Source of the DNA: Devosia sp.
Lineage (GTDB): Bacteria; Pseudomonadota; Alphaproteobacteria; Rhizobiales; Devosiaceae
Direction of reading: 5' to 3'
Assembly: GCF_028290435.1 (NCBI RefSeq)
Contig: NZ_JAQGJV010000021.1
Location: 1 to 63,051, forward strand
DNA: 63,051 nt
This document shows, piece after piece, positions 25,142 to 32,506 of the stretch. Both the position numbers and the translations under genes were made by a program. Numbering within the stretch: the stretch's first letter is position 1; each line of letters opens with the position of its first letter. The notes below the pieces were generated by a model that did no database searches, was not told where the DNA came from, and saw nothing but the letters and a program-made list of their open reading frames with translations.

Positions 25142-25624
25142 TTGAGCGTTGCGTTCACCAAGGAAGACAGTGCTGAAACGGCGTCGGAAACGCTGCTGCC
25201 CGACCGCCCGATTTCTGCAGAACCGAACCTTGTCACCGAGGCCGGATTGCTGGCCTTGCAGTCGCAACTCGCCCAGGCGCGCGATGCCTACAACGCCGCG
25301 AGCACGATCGAAGACGTCAATGAGCGGCGGCGGCAATCGGCTGTGCCGTTTCGCGACCTGCGCTATTTCACCGACCGCCTCCGCACCGCCCAGGTGGTTC
25401 CCAACCGGGCCTCGACCGATACGGTCGCTTTTGGCAGCACGGTCAGCTTCAGTCGCGACGACGGGCGGGTGCAGAAATACCGCATTGTGGGGGAAGACGA
25501 GGCCGATCCCAAAGCCGGCTCGATTTCCTACGTGTCGCCGGTGGCGCGCATGCTGATCGGCAAGGCCATTGGAGACGTCGTCACCCTCGGCGACCGCGAA
25601 CTCGAAATCATCGCTATTTCGTAG
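25142..25624 (+). CDS. GreA/GreB-family protein with altered coiled-coil tip
   Basis: 160 aa from TTG 25142, with GGAG (25131-25134) at 7-nt spacing; an upstream in-frame TTG at 25106 lacks a ribosome site. Residues about 28-87 are the N-terminal coiled coil and 92-160 the FKBP-like C-domain (VSPVARMLIGKAIGDVVTL). Gre factors enter the RNA polymerase secondary channel and use an acidic tip to trigger transcript cleavage. Here the tip region (about 55-75) reads VNERRRQSAVPFRDLRYF, and the usual Asp/Glu pair of the GDLxENAEY motif is not evident. It may be a polymerase-binding regulator without cleavage activity, like other secondary-channel paralogues. A 20-aa N-terminal extension is also present. 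Confidence 0.83.
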   Translation: MSVAFTKEDSAETASETLLPDRPISAEPNLVTEAGLLALQSQLAQARDAYNAASTIEDVNERRRQSAVPFRDLRYFTDRLRTAQVVPNRASTDTVAFGSTVSFSRDDGRVQKYRIVGEDEADPKAGSISYVSPVARMLIGKAIGDVVTLGDRELEIIAIS

Positions 25625-25799
25625 GCAAGTTTCGTCGGGGTTCGGCCCAGGCGCTGTTGGTGTCAAAAAAGTATCGGTTGTGGCGACGCCCTGTGGTGGC
25701 GCGGAGGATTTAACAGGTCTAGCTTCAGGTCATGCGGAGAACCGGATAACCGGCCCGCAGGCAGAGACGGGGTCAAGACCCCGTCGGAGGGAGCAGGCC

Positions 25800-26684
25800 A
25801 TGGAGCCAGACCTAGAGGTCGTCCAGATTCGCCGCGGCGAGTCATTCAAGGCATGGTCGCACGGCTATCCGTTCCACACGGTGCGCTGGCACTTTCATCC
25901 TGAATATGAGCTGCACCATGTGGTGGCCACGCGCGGCCGTTATTTCGTCGGCGATTTCATCGGCGAATTCGAGCCCGGCAATCTGGTGCTCACCGGTCCG
26001 AACCTGCCGCATAACTGGGTCAGCGAACTGCCAGAAGGCGTTGTGGTGCCGTTGCGCTGCCGCATCGTGCAGTTCTCCGAGGATTTCATCGGCAATGCCA
26101 TGAAGGTGCTGCCGGAATTGACCGCCTTCGGGCGGGTGCTGGAGCAGAGCCGCCATGGCGCATTGTTTTCGCCCCGCACCACCGAGGGCATCGCGGCCGA
26201 GCTGGAAGAGCTGATCGAGGCGCAGGGCGTGCGGCGGATCGAGCTGTTCATGCACATCATGGGCAATCTCTGCCGCGCCGGCGATGTGAAGACGCTGGCC
26301 AGTTCCACCTATCTGCCGGACCCGTCGGGCTATATGTCGATCGCCATCAACAAGGTGCTGGCCCATATCGGTTGTCACCTGACGGAGCCGTTCAACGAGG
26401 GTGACCTGGCGGCCATCGCCGGGCAAAGCCCGAGCGCGTTTTCGCGCAGCTTCCGCAAGCATACTGGCATGGCGCTGGTGCAATATGTGAACCGGCTGCG
26501 CATCAACCTCGCCTGCCAGTTGCTGATGAGCGACGACGCCATGCCGATCATCGAGATCTGCTACGCGGTGGGCTTCAACAATCTGTCCAATTTCAATCGG
26601 CAGTTCCTGACGCAGAAGGGCATGCCGCCCAGCCGCTTCAGGACGCTTTTGATCGAGAACACAAGAGCGGCCGAAGCCGCCTAA
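25800..26684 (+). CDS. AraC-family transcriptional regulator
   Basis: 294 aa from the ATG at 25800 with GGAGG about 9 nt upstream; the in-frame extension upstream has no domain and overlaps the Gre-like gene. The N-terminal half is a cupin-like sensor domain (WHFHPEYELHHV, GPNLPHNW). The C-terminal 100 residues hold the two AraC helix-turn-helix motifs (NEGDLAAIAGQSPSAFSRSF and the second ending in GFNNLSNFNRQFL). It stands 204 bp ahead of the sugar/polyol operon on the same strand and is its likely activator. The 204-bp gap contains no gene that I can support. Confidence 0.9.
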   Translation: MEPDLEVVQIRRGESFKAWSHGYPFHTVRWHFHPEYELHHVVATRGRYFVGDFIGEFEPGNLVLTGPNLPHNWVSELPEGVVVPLRCRIVQFSEDFIGNAMKVLPELTAFGRVLEQSRHGALFSPRTTEGIAAELEELIEAQGVRRIELFMHIMGNLCRAGDVKTLASSTYLPDPSGYMSIAINKVLAHIGCHLTEPFNEGDLAAIAGQSPSAFSRSFRKHTGMALVQYVNRLRINLACQLLMSDDAMPIIEICYAVGFNNLSNFNRQFLTQKGMPPSRFRTLLIENTRAAEAA

Positions 26685-26888
26685 CAGCAAAGGAGTAGGG
26701 AGGAAAAGGACATCGCCGAAAGACGAACGCGGGCGCGCTTGTGGCGGCCCGCGATCGAAAAAACACGTCCAGACTTCGACATCTGGGAGGAGCCAAACAG
26801 CATAGGCGCGTCAACGCCGCTGCCAAACCCTCTCGCAAATCTGTAGCGCAGCCCAAGGCTGCAATCCACATCAATGGGAGAAGATCGC

Positions 26889-27956
26889 ATGACTAAATTC
26901 TTGAGCGCGCGCATCGGCATGGCGGCTCTGGGCCTCGTGCTGCTCAGCGGCACCGCCGCCATGGCGCAGGCCGATATCGCCAATTCCACCGTCGCTTTCC
27001 TGATGCCCGACCAGGCATCCACCCGCTATGAAGAGCATGATTTCCCGGGCTTCCAAGCCGAGATGAAGAAGCTCTGCGAGACCTGCAAGGTCATCTATCT
27101 CAACGCCGATGCGGACGCGACCAAGCAGAGCCAGCAGTTCAATTCGGTGATCACGCAAGGCGCCAAGGTCATTGTGCTCGATCCGGTGGATTCCTCGGCT
27201 GCTGCCGGCATGGTGCAGGCGGCACAGAGCCAGGGTGTCAAGGTCATCGCCTATGATCGCCCCATTCCCGGCGCCAAGGCCGATTTCTACGTCTCGTTCG
27301 ATAACCAGGGTATCGGCAAGGCCATCGCGGAATCGCTGGTGGGTCATCTGACGAAAGAGGGCGTGGCCACCGATGGAGTGGGCATCCTGCAGATCAACGG
27401 CTCGCCAACCGACGCCGCAGCCGGCCTGATCAAGGACGGCATCCACGAAGGCATCGCCACGGCCGGATACAAGACGCTCGCCGAGTTCGACACCCCCGAT
27501 TGGGCACCGCCCAAGGCACAGGAATGGGCCAGCGGCCAGATCGCGCGCTTCGGCACGCAGATCGTGGGCGTGGTGGCGGCCAATGACGGCACCGGTGGCG
27601 GCGCCATCGCGGCCTTCAAGGCAGCCGGCGTCAATCCGGTGCCGCCGGTATCCGGCAATGACGCGACGATTGCCGCGCTCCAGCTCATTATCGCTGGCGA
27701 CCAGTACAACACCATCTCCAAGCCTAGCGAGATCGTGGCCGCCGCCGCCGCCAATGTCGCCGTGACGCTGCTCAAGGGTGAAACGCCCAAGGCTGAGACG
27801 ACGCTTTACGACACCCCCAGCCAGCTCTTCGTGCCGGCCGTGGTGACCGCCGAGAACCTCAAGGCCGAGATCGTCGACAAGGGCATTGTCGGCGCCGACG
27901 TGCTCTGCGTCGATCGCTATGTCGATGGCTGCAAGGCCCTCGGCATCACGCCGTAA
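26889..27956 (+). CDS. Sugar/polyol ABC transporter substrate-binding protein (RbsB/XylF type)
   Basis: 355 aa from the ATG at 26889, with GGGAGAA 6 nt upstream. The signal peptide is about 26 residues, with cleavage after AMA. The mature part is a type-I periplasmic sugar receptor of the Peripla_BP_4 group (VAFLMPDQASTRYEEHD, NADADATKQSQQFNSVI split across lobes, VIAYDRPI, VVAANDGTGGG). XylF-like receptors share the ARYEKD-type segment. Together with the dehydrogenase and D-ribulokinase-like gene downstream, the ligand is probably a pentitol such as ribitol. A strong RNA hairpin follows the stop codon. Confidence 0.9.
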   Translation: MTKFLSARIGMAALGLVLLSGTAAMAQADIANSTVAFLMPDQASTRYEEHDFPGFQAEMKKLCETCKVIYLNADADATKQSQQFNSVITQGAKVIVLDPVDSSAAAGMVQAAQSQGVKVIAYDRPIPGAKADFYVSFDNQGIGKAIAESLVGHLTKEGVATDGVGILQINGSPTDAAAGLIKDGIHEGIATAGYKTLAEFDTPDWAPPKAQEWASGQIARFGTQIVGVVAANDGTGGGAIAAFKAAGVNPVPPVSGNDATIAALQLIIAGDQYNTISKPSEIVAAAAANVAVTLLKGETPKAETTLYDTPSQLFVPAVVTAENLKAEIVDKGIVGADVLCVDRYVDGCKALGITP

Positions 27957-27963
27957 ACCCCTC

Positions 27964-27990
27964 TGCCTGGCCCCATACCGGGGCCAGGCA
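27964..27990 (+). other. Strong intercistronic RNA hairpin after the sugar receptor gene
   Basis: The arms TGCCTGGCCCC (27964-27974) and GGGGCCAGGCA (27980-27990) pair over 11 bp with an ATACC loop. It begins 7 bp after the receptor stop and ends 25 bp before the ATPase start, without a T-tract. It is the same placement as the hairpin at 8416-8448 in the other transporter operon, and probably stabilises the receptor mRNA. Confidence 0.7.
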
Positions 27991-28015
27991 CCCTCCAGCA
28001 CAAGGCTCGCCCACG

Positions 28016-28834
28016 ATGACCGACCCATCCAGCGATAGCGCCGCGACCGGCGAGCTGCTCCTCAGCCTGCGCGGCATTTGTAAGAATTTCGGCGCAGTTT
28101 CGGCGCTGACCGATATCGACCTCGACGTGCATGCCGGCGAAGTGGTGGCCTTGGTGGGCGACAATGGCGCGGGCAAGTCGACGCTGGTCAAGATCCTCTC
28201 CGGCGTGCATCTGCCGACTTCGGGCACGATCCAGGTGCGCGGGCAACAGGTGAGCCTTCCCAATCCGTCCGCGTCGCTGGCCATCGGCATCGCCACCGTG
28301 TTCCAGGACCTGGCACTGTGCGAAAACCTCGACGTGGTGGCCAATATCTTCCTGGGCAAGGAGCTCAACCCGCTCCAGCTCGACGAAGTGGGCATGGAAA
28401 TCCGCTCGTGGAAGCTGCTCAACGAATTGTCGGCCCGCATTCCCAGCGTGCGCGAGGCAGTGGCCTCGCTGTCGGGCGGGCAACGCCAGACCGTGGCAAT
28501 TGCCCGCTCGCTGCTGCTCGACCCTAAGATCATCCTGCTCGACGAGCCCACCGCGGCCCTGGGCGTCGCCCAAACGGCCGAAGTGCTCAACCTGATCGAA
28601 CGCGTCCGCGATCGTGGGCTCGGCGTGGTCATGATCAGCCACAATATGGAGGACGTGCGCGCCGTCGCCGACCGCATCGTGGTGCTGCGGCTGGGCAAGA
28701 ATAATGGCGTCTTCTACCCCGACGCGAGCAATGCGGAGCTGGTGGGCGCCATCACCGGCGCTTCGGACAATTCGGTCTCGCGCCGCGCCGGTCGCAAGGC
28801 CGAAGCCAATCTCAGTGGGGATGTACAGCCATGA
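28016..28834 (+). CDS. Sugar ABC transporter ATPase, single-domain
   Basis: 272 aa with one nucleotide-binding domain: Walker A GDNGAGKST, signature LSGGQRQ, Walker B ILLDEPTAALG and switch His in MISHNM. Classical RbsA/XylG ATPases carry two such domains (about 500 aa). The short form is like FrcA, where two copies would assemble with the permease. The ATGA overlap (4 bp) with the permease gene shows coupling. No second ATPase gene is nearby, so a homodimer is expected. Confidence 0.92.
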   Translation: MTDPSSDSAATGELLLSLRGICKNFGAVSALTDIDLDVHAGEVVALVGDNGAGKSTLVKILSGVHLPTSGTIQVRGQQVSLPNPSASLAIGIATVFQDLALCENLDVVANIFLGKELNPLQLDEVGMEIRSWKLLNELSARIPSVREAVASLSGGQRQTVAIARSLLLDPKIILLDEPTAALGVAQTAEVLNLIERVRDRGLGVVMISHNMEDVRAVADRIVVLRLGKNNGVFYPDASNAELVGAITGASDNSVSRRAGRKAEANLSGDVQP

Positions 28835-30081
28835 GCAACAATGTCGACAAACAGGAGCAGTTGCTCGACCGCGCCGATGTTCGCGTGAAGCACGAAGCTG
28901 GCATTGGCGGGGCGATTAGCGCCTTCCTCGACCGGGTGCGTTCCGGCGATCTCGGTGCGCTGCCGGTGGTGGTGGGCCTCGTGGTCATCTGGACGGTGTT
29001 CACCGCGCTCAATCCGATTTTCCTGTCCAGCACGAACCTCGTCAACCTGCTGTTCGATTCCTCGACGGTCGGCGTGATCGCGCTTGGTGTGGTGCTGATG
29101 CTGATGGTGGGCGAGATCGATCTGTCGATCGGCTCGGTCAGCGGTTTTGCCTCGGCGCTGCTGGGCGTGCTGTGGGTCAACCACGGCTGGCCGGTGCCGC
29201 TGGCCATCCTCGGCGCGCTCGCGGTGGGTGGGCTGATCGGCTATATCTACGCCCAGCTCTACAACCGCTTCGGCATGCCCAGCTTCGTGGCCACCCTTGC
29301 AGGACTGCTGGCCGTGCTGGGGCTGCAGCTCTATATTCTGGGCGGCACCGGCTCGATCAACCTGCCGTATGGCTCGCCGCTGGTAAATTTCGGCCAGTTG
29401 CTGACCATGCCGCAGCCAATCGCCTACGGCCTTGCCGCTCTTCCTGGTATTGCGATGCTCGTCACCGGATATCGCACGGCCGCTCGCCGCCGGGAGGCTG
29501 GATTGTCCTCCAAGTCTCTCGGCGGCGTCCTCTTTTTCGCCGTCGTGGTGACGCTCGGTCTTGAACTGGCCGTGGCCTATCTCAACACATCGCGGGGCGT
29601 GCCGTGGATGTTCGCCCTGTTCGTGCTGCTCGTCGTGGGCATGAATTATGCGCTGACCCGCACCCAGTGGGGCCGCTCGATGACCGCCGTGGGCGGCAAC
29701 CGCGAAGCGGCTCGCCGCGCCGGCATCAACGTCAAGGCGATCTACACCAGCGCCTTCGTATTCTGCGCCATGTTTGCCGCGCTTGGCGGCATGCTGGCGG
29801 CTTCGCGCCTGGCCTCGGCCAGCCAGCAGGCGGGCACTGGCGATGTCAATCTCAACGCCATCGCGGCAGCGGTGATTGGCGGCACGAGCCTTTTCGGTGG
29901 CCGCGGCAGCGCCTATTCGGCCCTGCTCGGCATCATCGTCATCCAGTCCATCGCCAATGGCCTGACCCTGCTCGATCTGAGTTCGTCGCTCCGCTACATG
30001 ATCACCGGCGGCGTGCTCGCGGTCGCGGTCATCGTCGATTCCCTGGCGCGGCGCTCACGCGTCATGCACGGCCGCGCCTGA
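28831..30081 (+). CDS. Sugar ABC transporter permease (XylH/FrcC type)
   Basis: 416 aa, longer than RbsC (about 320) and near XylH (about 390). The cytoplasmic N-terminus of about 45 residues is followed by at least ten hydrophobic segments. It has the family motifs GEIDLSIGSVSG and GGNREAARRAGI and the IGGTSLFGGRGS segment near the end. The extra length matches the additional central helices of XylH. It forms the channel for the receptor encoded at 26889-27956, driven by the ATPase whose gene it overlaps. Confidence 0.92.
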   Translation: MSNNVDKQEQLLDRADVRVKHEAGIGGAISAFLDRVRSGDLGALPVVVGLVVIWTVFTALNPIFLSSTNLVNLLFDSSTVGVIALGVVLMLMVGEIDLSIGSVSGFASALLGVLWVNHGWPVPLAILGALAVGGLIGYIYAQLYNRFGMPSFVATLAGLLAVLGLQLYILGGTGSINLPYGSPLVNFGQLLTMPQPIAYGLAALPGIAMLVTGYRTAARRREAGLSSKSLGGVLFFAVVVTLGLELAVAYLNTSRGVPWMFALFVLLVVGMNYALTRTQWGRSMTAVGGNREAARRAGINVKAIYTSAFVFCAMFAALGGMLAASRLASASQQAGTGDVNLNAIAAAVIGGTSLFGGRGSAYSALLGIIVIQSIANGLTLLDLSSSLRYMITGGVLAVAVIVDSLARRSRVMHGRA

Positions 30082-30090
30082 TCCATCTTC

Positions 30091-30115
30091 GGCAGGCGCC
30101 GTTTGCGCGTCTGCC
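30091..30115 (+). other. Intercistronic RNA hairpin after the permease gene
   Basis: The arms GGCAGGCGC (30091-30099) and GCGTCTGCC (30107-30115) pair over 9 bp with one G-T wobble; the loop is CGTTTGC. It lies between the permease and the SDR gene, with no T-tract. It may set the boundary between transporter and enzyme parts of the mRNA. Confidence 0.5.
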
Positions 30116-30165
30116 GGTTCGCGCCGTTCGCGGCACCTTATCGACCCTATTGAAAGAGCCTATCC

Positions 30166-30894
30166 ATGGACCAGGATTTGTCAGATCGCGTTGCCGCCAT
30201 CACCGGGGCGGCCTCGGGTATCGGCCTCGAATGCGCCAGGACCCTGCTGGACGCCGGCGCTCGCGTGGCGCTGGTGGACCGCGACGAGGCCAAGCTGCGC
30301 GACATCTGCGCCGGGCTGGGAGAGCGCGCCTTGCCGGTGGTGATCGACCTGACCAATGCGGCCAGCGTCGCGACCATGTTGCCAAAAATTCTGGACTGGG
30401 CAGGTCAGCTCGATATCTTTCACGCCAATGCTGGCTCCTACGTGGGTGGGCCAATTGCCGAGGGCGATCCGGACCAGTGGGACCGGATGCTCAACCTCAA
30501 CATTAACGCGGCGTTCCGTTCGGTCCACGCCGTCTTGCCGCACATGATCGCGCGCAAGACGGGCGATATCATCATGACCAGCTCGATCGCCGGGCTGGTG
30601 CCGGTGGTGTGGGAGCCGATCTACACGGCCTCCAAACACGCCATCCAGGCGTTCGTGCACACGGTGCGGCGGCAGATGGCGCCACATGGGATACGTGTGG
30701 GGGCTGTAGCGCCCGGACCGGTGGTGACGGCGTTGATCAGCGACTGGCCGAAGGATAAGCTCGACGCTGCGCTGGCTGCGGGCGACCTGATGGAGCCGAC
30801 CGAGGTCGCCGCCGCGGTCAAGTTCATGCTGACGCGACCGCGCAACGTGACCATTCGGGACTTGGTGATCCTGCCACAGAGCAACGACCTTTAG
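30166..30894 (+). CDS. Short-chain dehydrogenase, probable pentitol (ribitol) dehydrogenase
   Basis: 242 aa. The Rossmann motif TGAASGIG (13-20), NAG (88-90), the serine pair before IAG (139-140) and YTASK (Tyr153, Lys157) give a complete classical SDR active site with an NAD-type fingerprint. It lies 84 bp after the permease and directly abuts the kinase gene. With a D-ribulokinase-like enzyme next door, oxidation of ribitol to D-ribulose is the simplest role. D-arabinitol or another polyol is possible, because SDR specificity cannot be read from the sequence. Confidence 0.85.
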   Translation: MDQDLSDRVAAITGAASGIGLECARTLLDAGARVALVDRDEAKLRDICAGLGERALPVVIDLTNAASVATMLPKILDWAGQLDIFHANAGSYVGGPIAEGDPDQWDRMLNLNINAAFRSVHAVLPHMIARKTGDIIMTSSIAGLVPVVWEPIYTASKHAIQAFVHTVRRQMAPHGIRVGAVAPGPVVTALISDWPKDKLDAALAAGDLMEPTEVAAAVKFMLTRPRNVTIRDLVILPQSNDL

Positions 30895-32502
30895 ATGAGT
30901 GGACCCTATTTCATCGGCGTGGATGTTGGCACCGGCAGCGCCCGCGCGGGGGTGTTCGATGCTGCGGGCACCATGCTCGGTTCGGGTAAGCACGATATCC
31001 TGCTGCATCAGGCGCCGGGAGACATTGCCGAGCAATCGAGCGAGGACATCTGGCGAGCCGTGGCCGCCAGCGTGCGGACGGCAGTCGCTCAAAGCGCGGT
31101 CGATCCCGGCGCGATCAAGGGCATCGGGTTCGATGCGACCTGTTCGCTGGTGGTGGTCGATGCGCAAGGCGCGCCGCTACCGGTGGGTGAGGCGGCCGAG
31201 CGCAACATTATCGTCTGGATGGACCACCGGGCGACAGAGCAGGCGGCCAGGATTAATGCGCTAGGGCACAAGGTCCTGATCTATGTCGGTGGGGTGATTT
31301 CGCCCGAGATGGAGACGCCGAAGCTGCTGTGGCTCAAGGAAAACAAGCCGGACACGTATACTGGTGCCTGGCAGTTCTTCGATCTGGCGGATTACTTGAC
31401 CTGGCGCGCCACCGGCAGTCTGGCGCGTTCGATTTGTACGTTGACCTGCAAGTGGACCTATCTGGCCCATGAAAGCCGCTGGGACCCGAGCTATTTCGAG
31501 GGCATCGGGCTGGGCGATCTGGCGGCAGAAGGCTTTGCGCGGATCGGCACGCAAGTCGTGCCCGGCGGCACGGCCTTAGGGACGGGCCTGAATGCGGCCG
31601 CCGCCGCCGATTTCGGTCTGCCTGCCGGCATTGCGGTGGGCGCCGGACTGATCGACGCGCATGCGGGTGGTCTCGGCACGGTGGGCGCGCGGGGCGGGCC
31701 GGGGAGCGTCGAGTCCCGCATGGCCTATGTTTTCGGCACCTCGGCCTGTTCGATGTCGACGACATGGGCTCCGGCCTTCGTGCCCGGTGTGTGGGGGCCG
31801 TATTACTCGGCCATGGTGCCCGGCTTCTGGCTGAACGAAGGCGGCCAATCCGCCGCCGGGGCGGCCATCGAGCAGTTGGTGCAGTACCACCCGGCTGCTG
31901 CCGCCACACGCGAATTGGCCAGGTCCGAAGGGCTGTCGCTGGTCGGCTGGCTGGCGCGCGAGGCCGATCGACGCGGCGGCGCGGCGCAATTGCCGCAACT
32001 GGTCGGTGGCATTCATGTGGTGCCGGAGTTTTTGGGCAACCGCGCGCCGTTCGCCGATCCCGATGCCAGGGCTCTGATCGCCGGCCTGGGCATGGATGGT
32101 GGGGTGGATACGCTGGTGGGGCTGTATCTGGCGGGACTGGCTGGGATCGGCTATGGGCTGCGTCAGATCCTCGCCGCCCAGACGGAGGAAGGCATATCGA
32201 TCGACACTATCGTGGTGAGTGGCGGCGCCGCGCAAAGCCCGCTGGTCAGGCAGATTTTGGCCGACACGACCGGCCTCACCGTGGCCGCCACCGATGCGGA
32301 CGAGCCGGTTCTGGTGGGGGCGGCGATCCTCGGCGCCCTGGCCTTCGGCAATTTCGCCGATGCCAACGCGGCCATGTCGGCCATGAGCGCCCTCGGCCAA
32401 ACCTATGAACCGGCGGACGCTGCTCGCGCTTGGCACAACGCACGTAGCGCGGCCTACCGGGTGCTTCAGTATGCGGCGCGAGGCGTGCGCGACATCCGCT
32501 GA
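30895..32502 (+). CDS. FGGY-family carbohydrate kinase, D-ribulokinase-like
   Basis: 535 aa, the length of ribulokinase/FGGY-type enzymes. The N-terminal ATPase fold begins with GVDVGTGSARAGVFD, and the catalytic aspartate is in AGLIDAHAGG, a wording seen in D-ribulokinases. The C-terminal nucleotide site includes VVSGGAAQSPLVRQ. It phosphorylates a keto-pentose; D-ribulose to D-ribulose 5-phosphate would feed the pentose phosphate pathway directly. The ATG immediately follows the stop of the SDR gene, so the pair is coupled. It is convergent with the RND gene, whose stop is 4 bp away. Confidence 0.9.
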   Translation: MSGPYFIGVDVGTGSARAGVFDAAGTMLGSGKHDILLHQAPGDIAEQSSEDIWRAVAASVRTAVAQSAVDPGAIKGIGFDATCSLVVVDAQGAPLPVGEAAERNIIVWMDHRATEQAARINALGHKVLIYVGGVISPEMETPKLLWLKENKPDTYTGAWQFFDLADYLTWRATGSLARSICTLTCKWTYLAHESRWDPSYFEGIGLGDLAAEGFARIGTQVVPGGTALGTGLNAAAAADFGLPAGIAVGAGLIDAHAGGLGTVGARGGPGSVESRMAYVFGTSACSMSTTWAPAFVPGVWGPYYSAMVPGFWLNEGGQSAAGAAIEQLVQYHPAAAATRELARSEGLSLVGWLAREADRRGGAAQLPQLVGGIHVVPEFLGNRAPFADPDARALIAGLGMDGGVDTLVGLYLAGLAGIGYGLRQILAAQTEEGISIDTIVVSGGAAQSPLVRQILADTTGLTVAATDADEPVLVGAAILGALAFGNFADANAAMSAMSALGQTYEPADAARAWHNARSAAYRVLQYAARGVRDIR

Positions 32503-32506
32503 ACTT

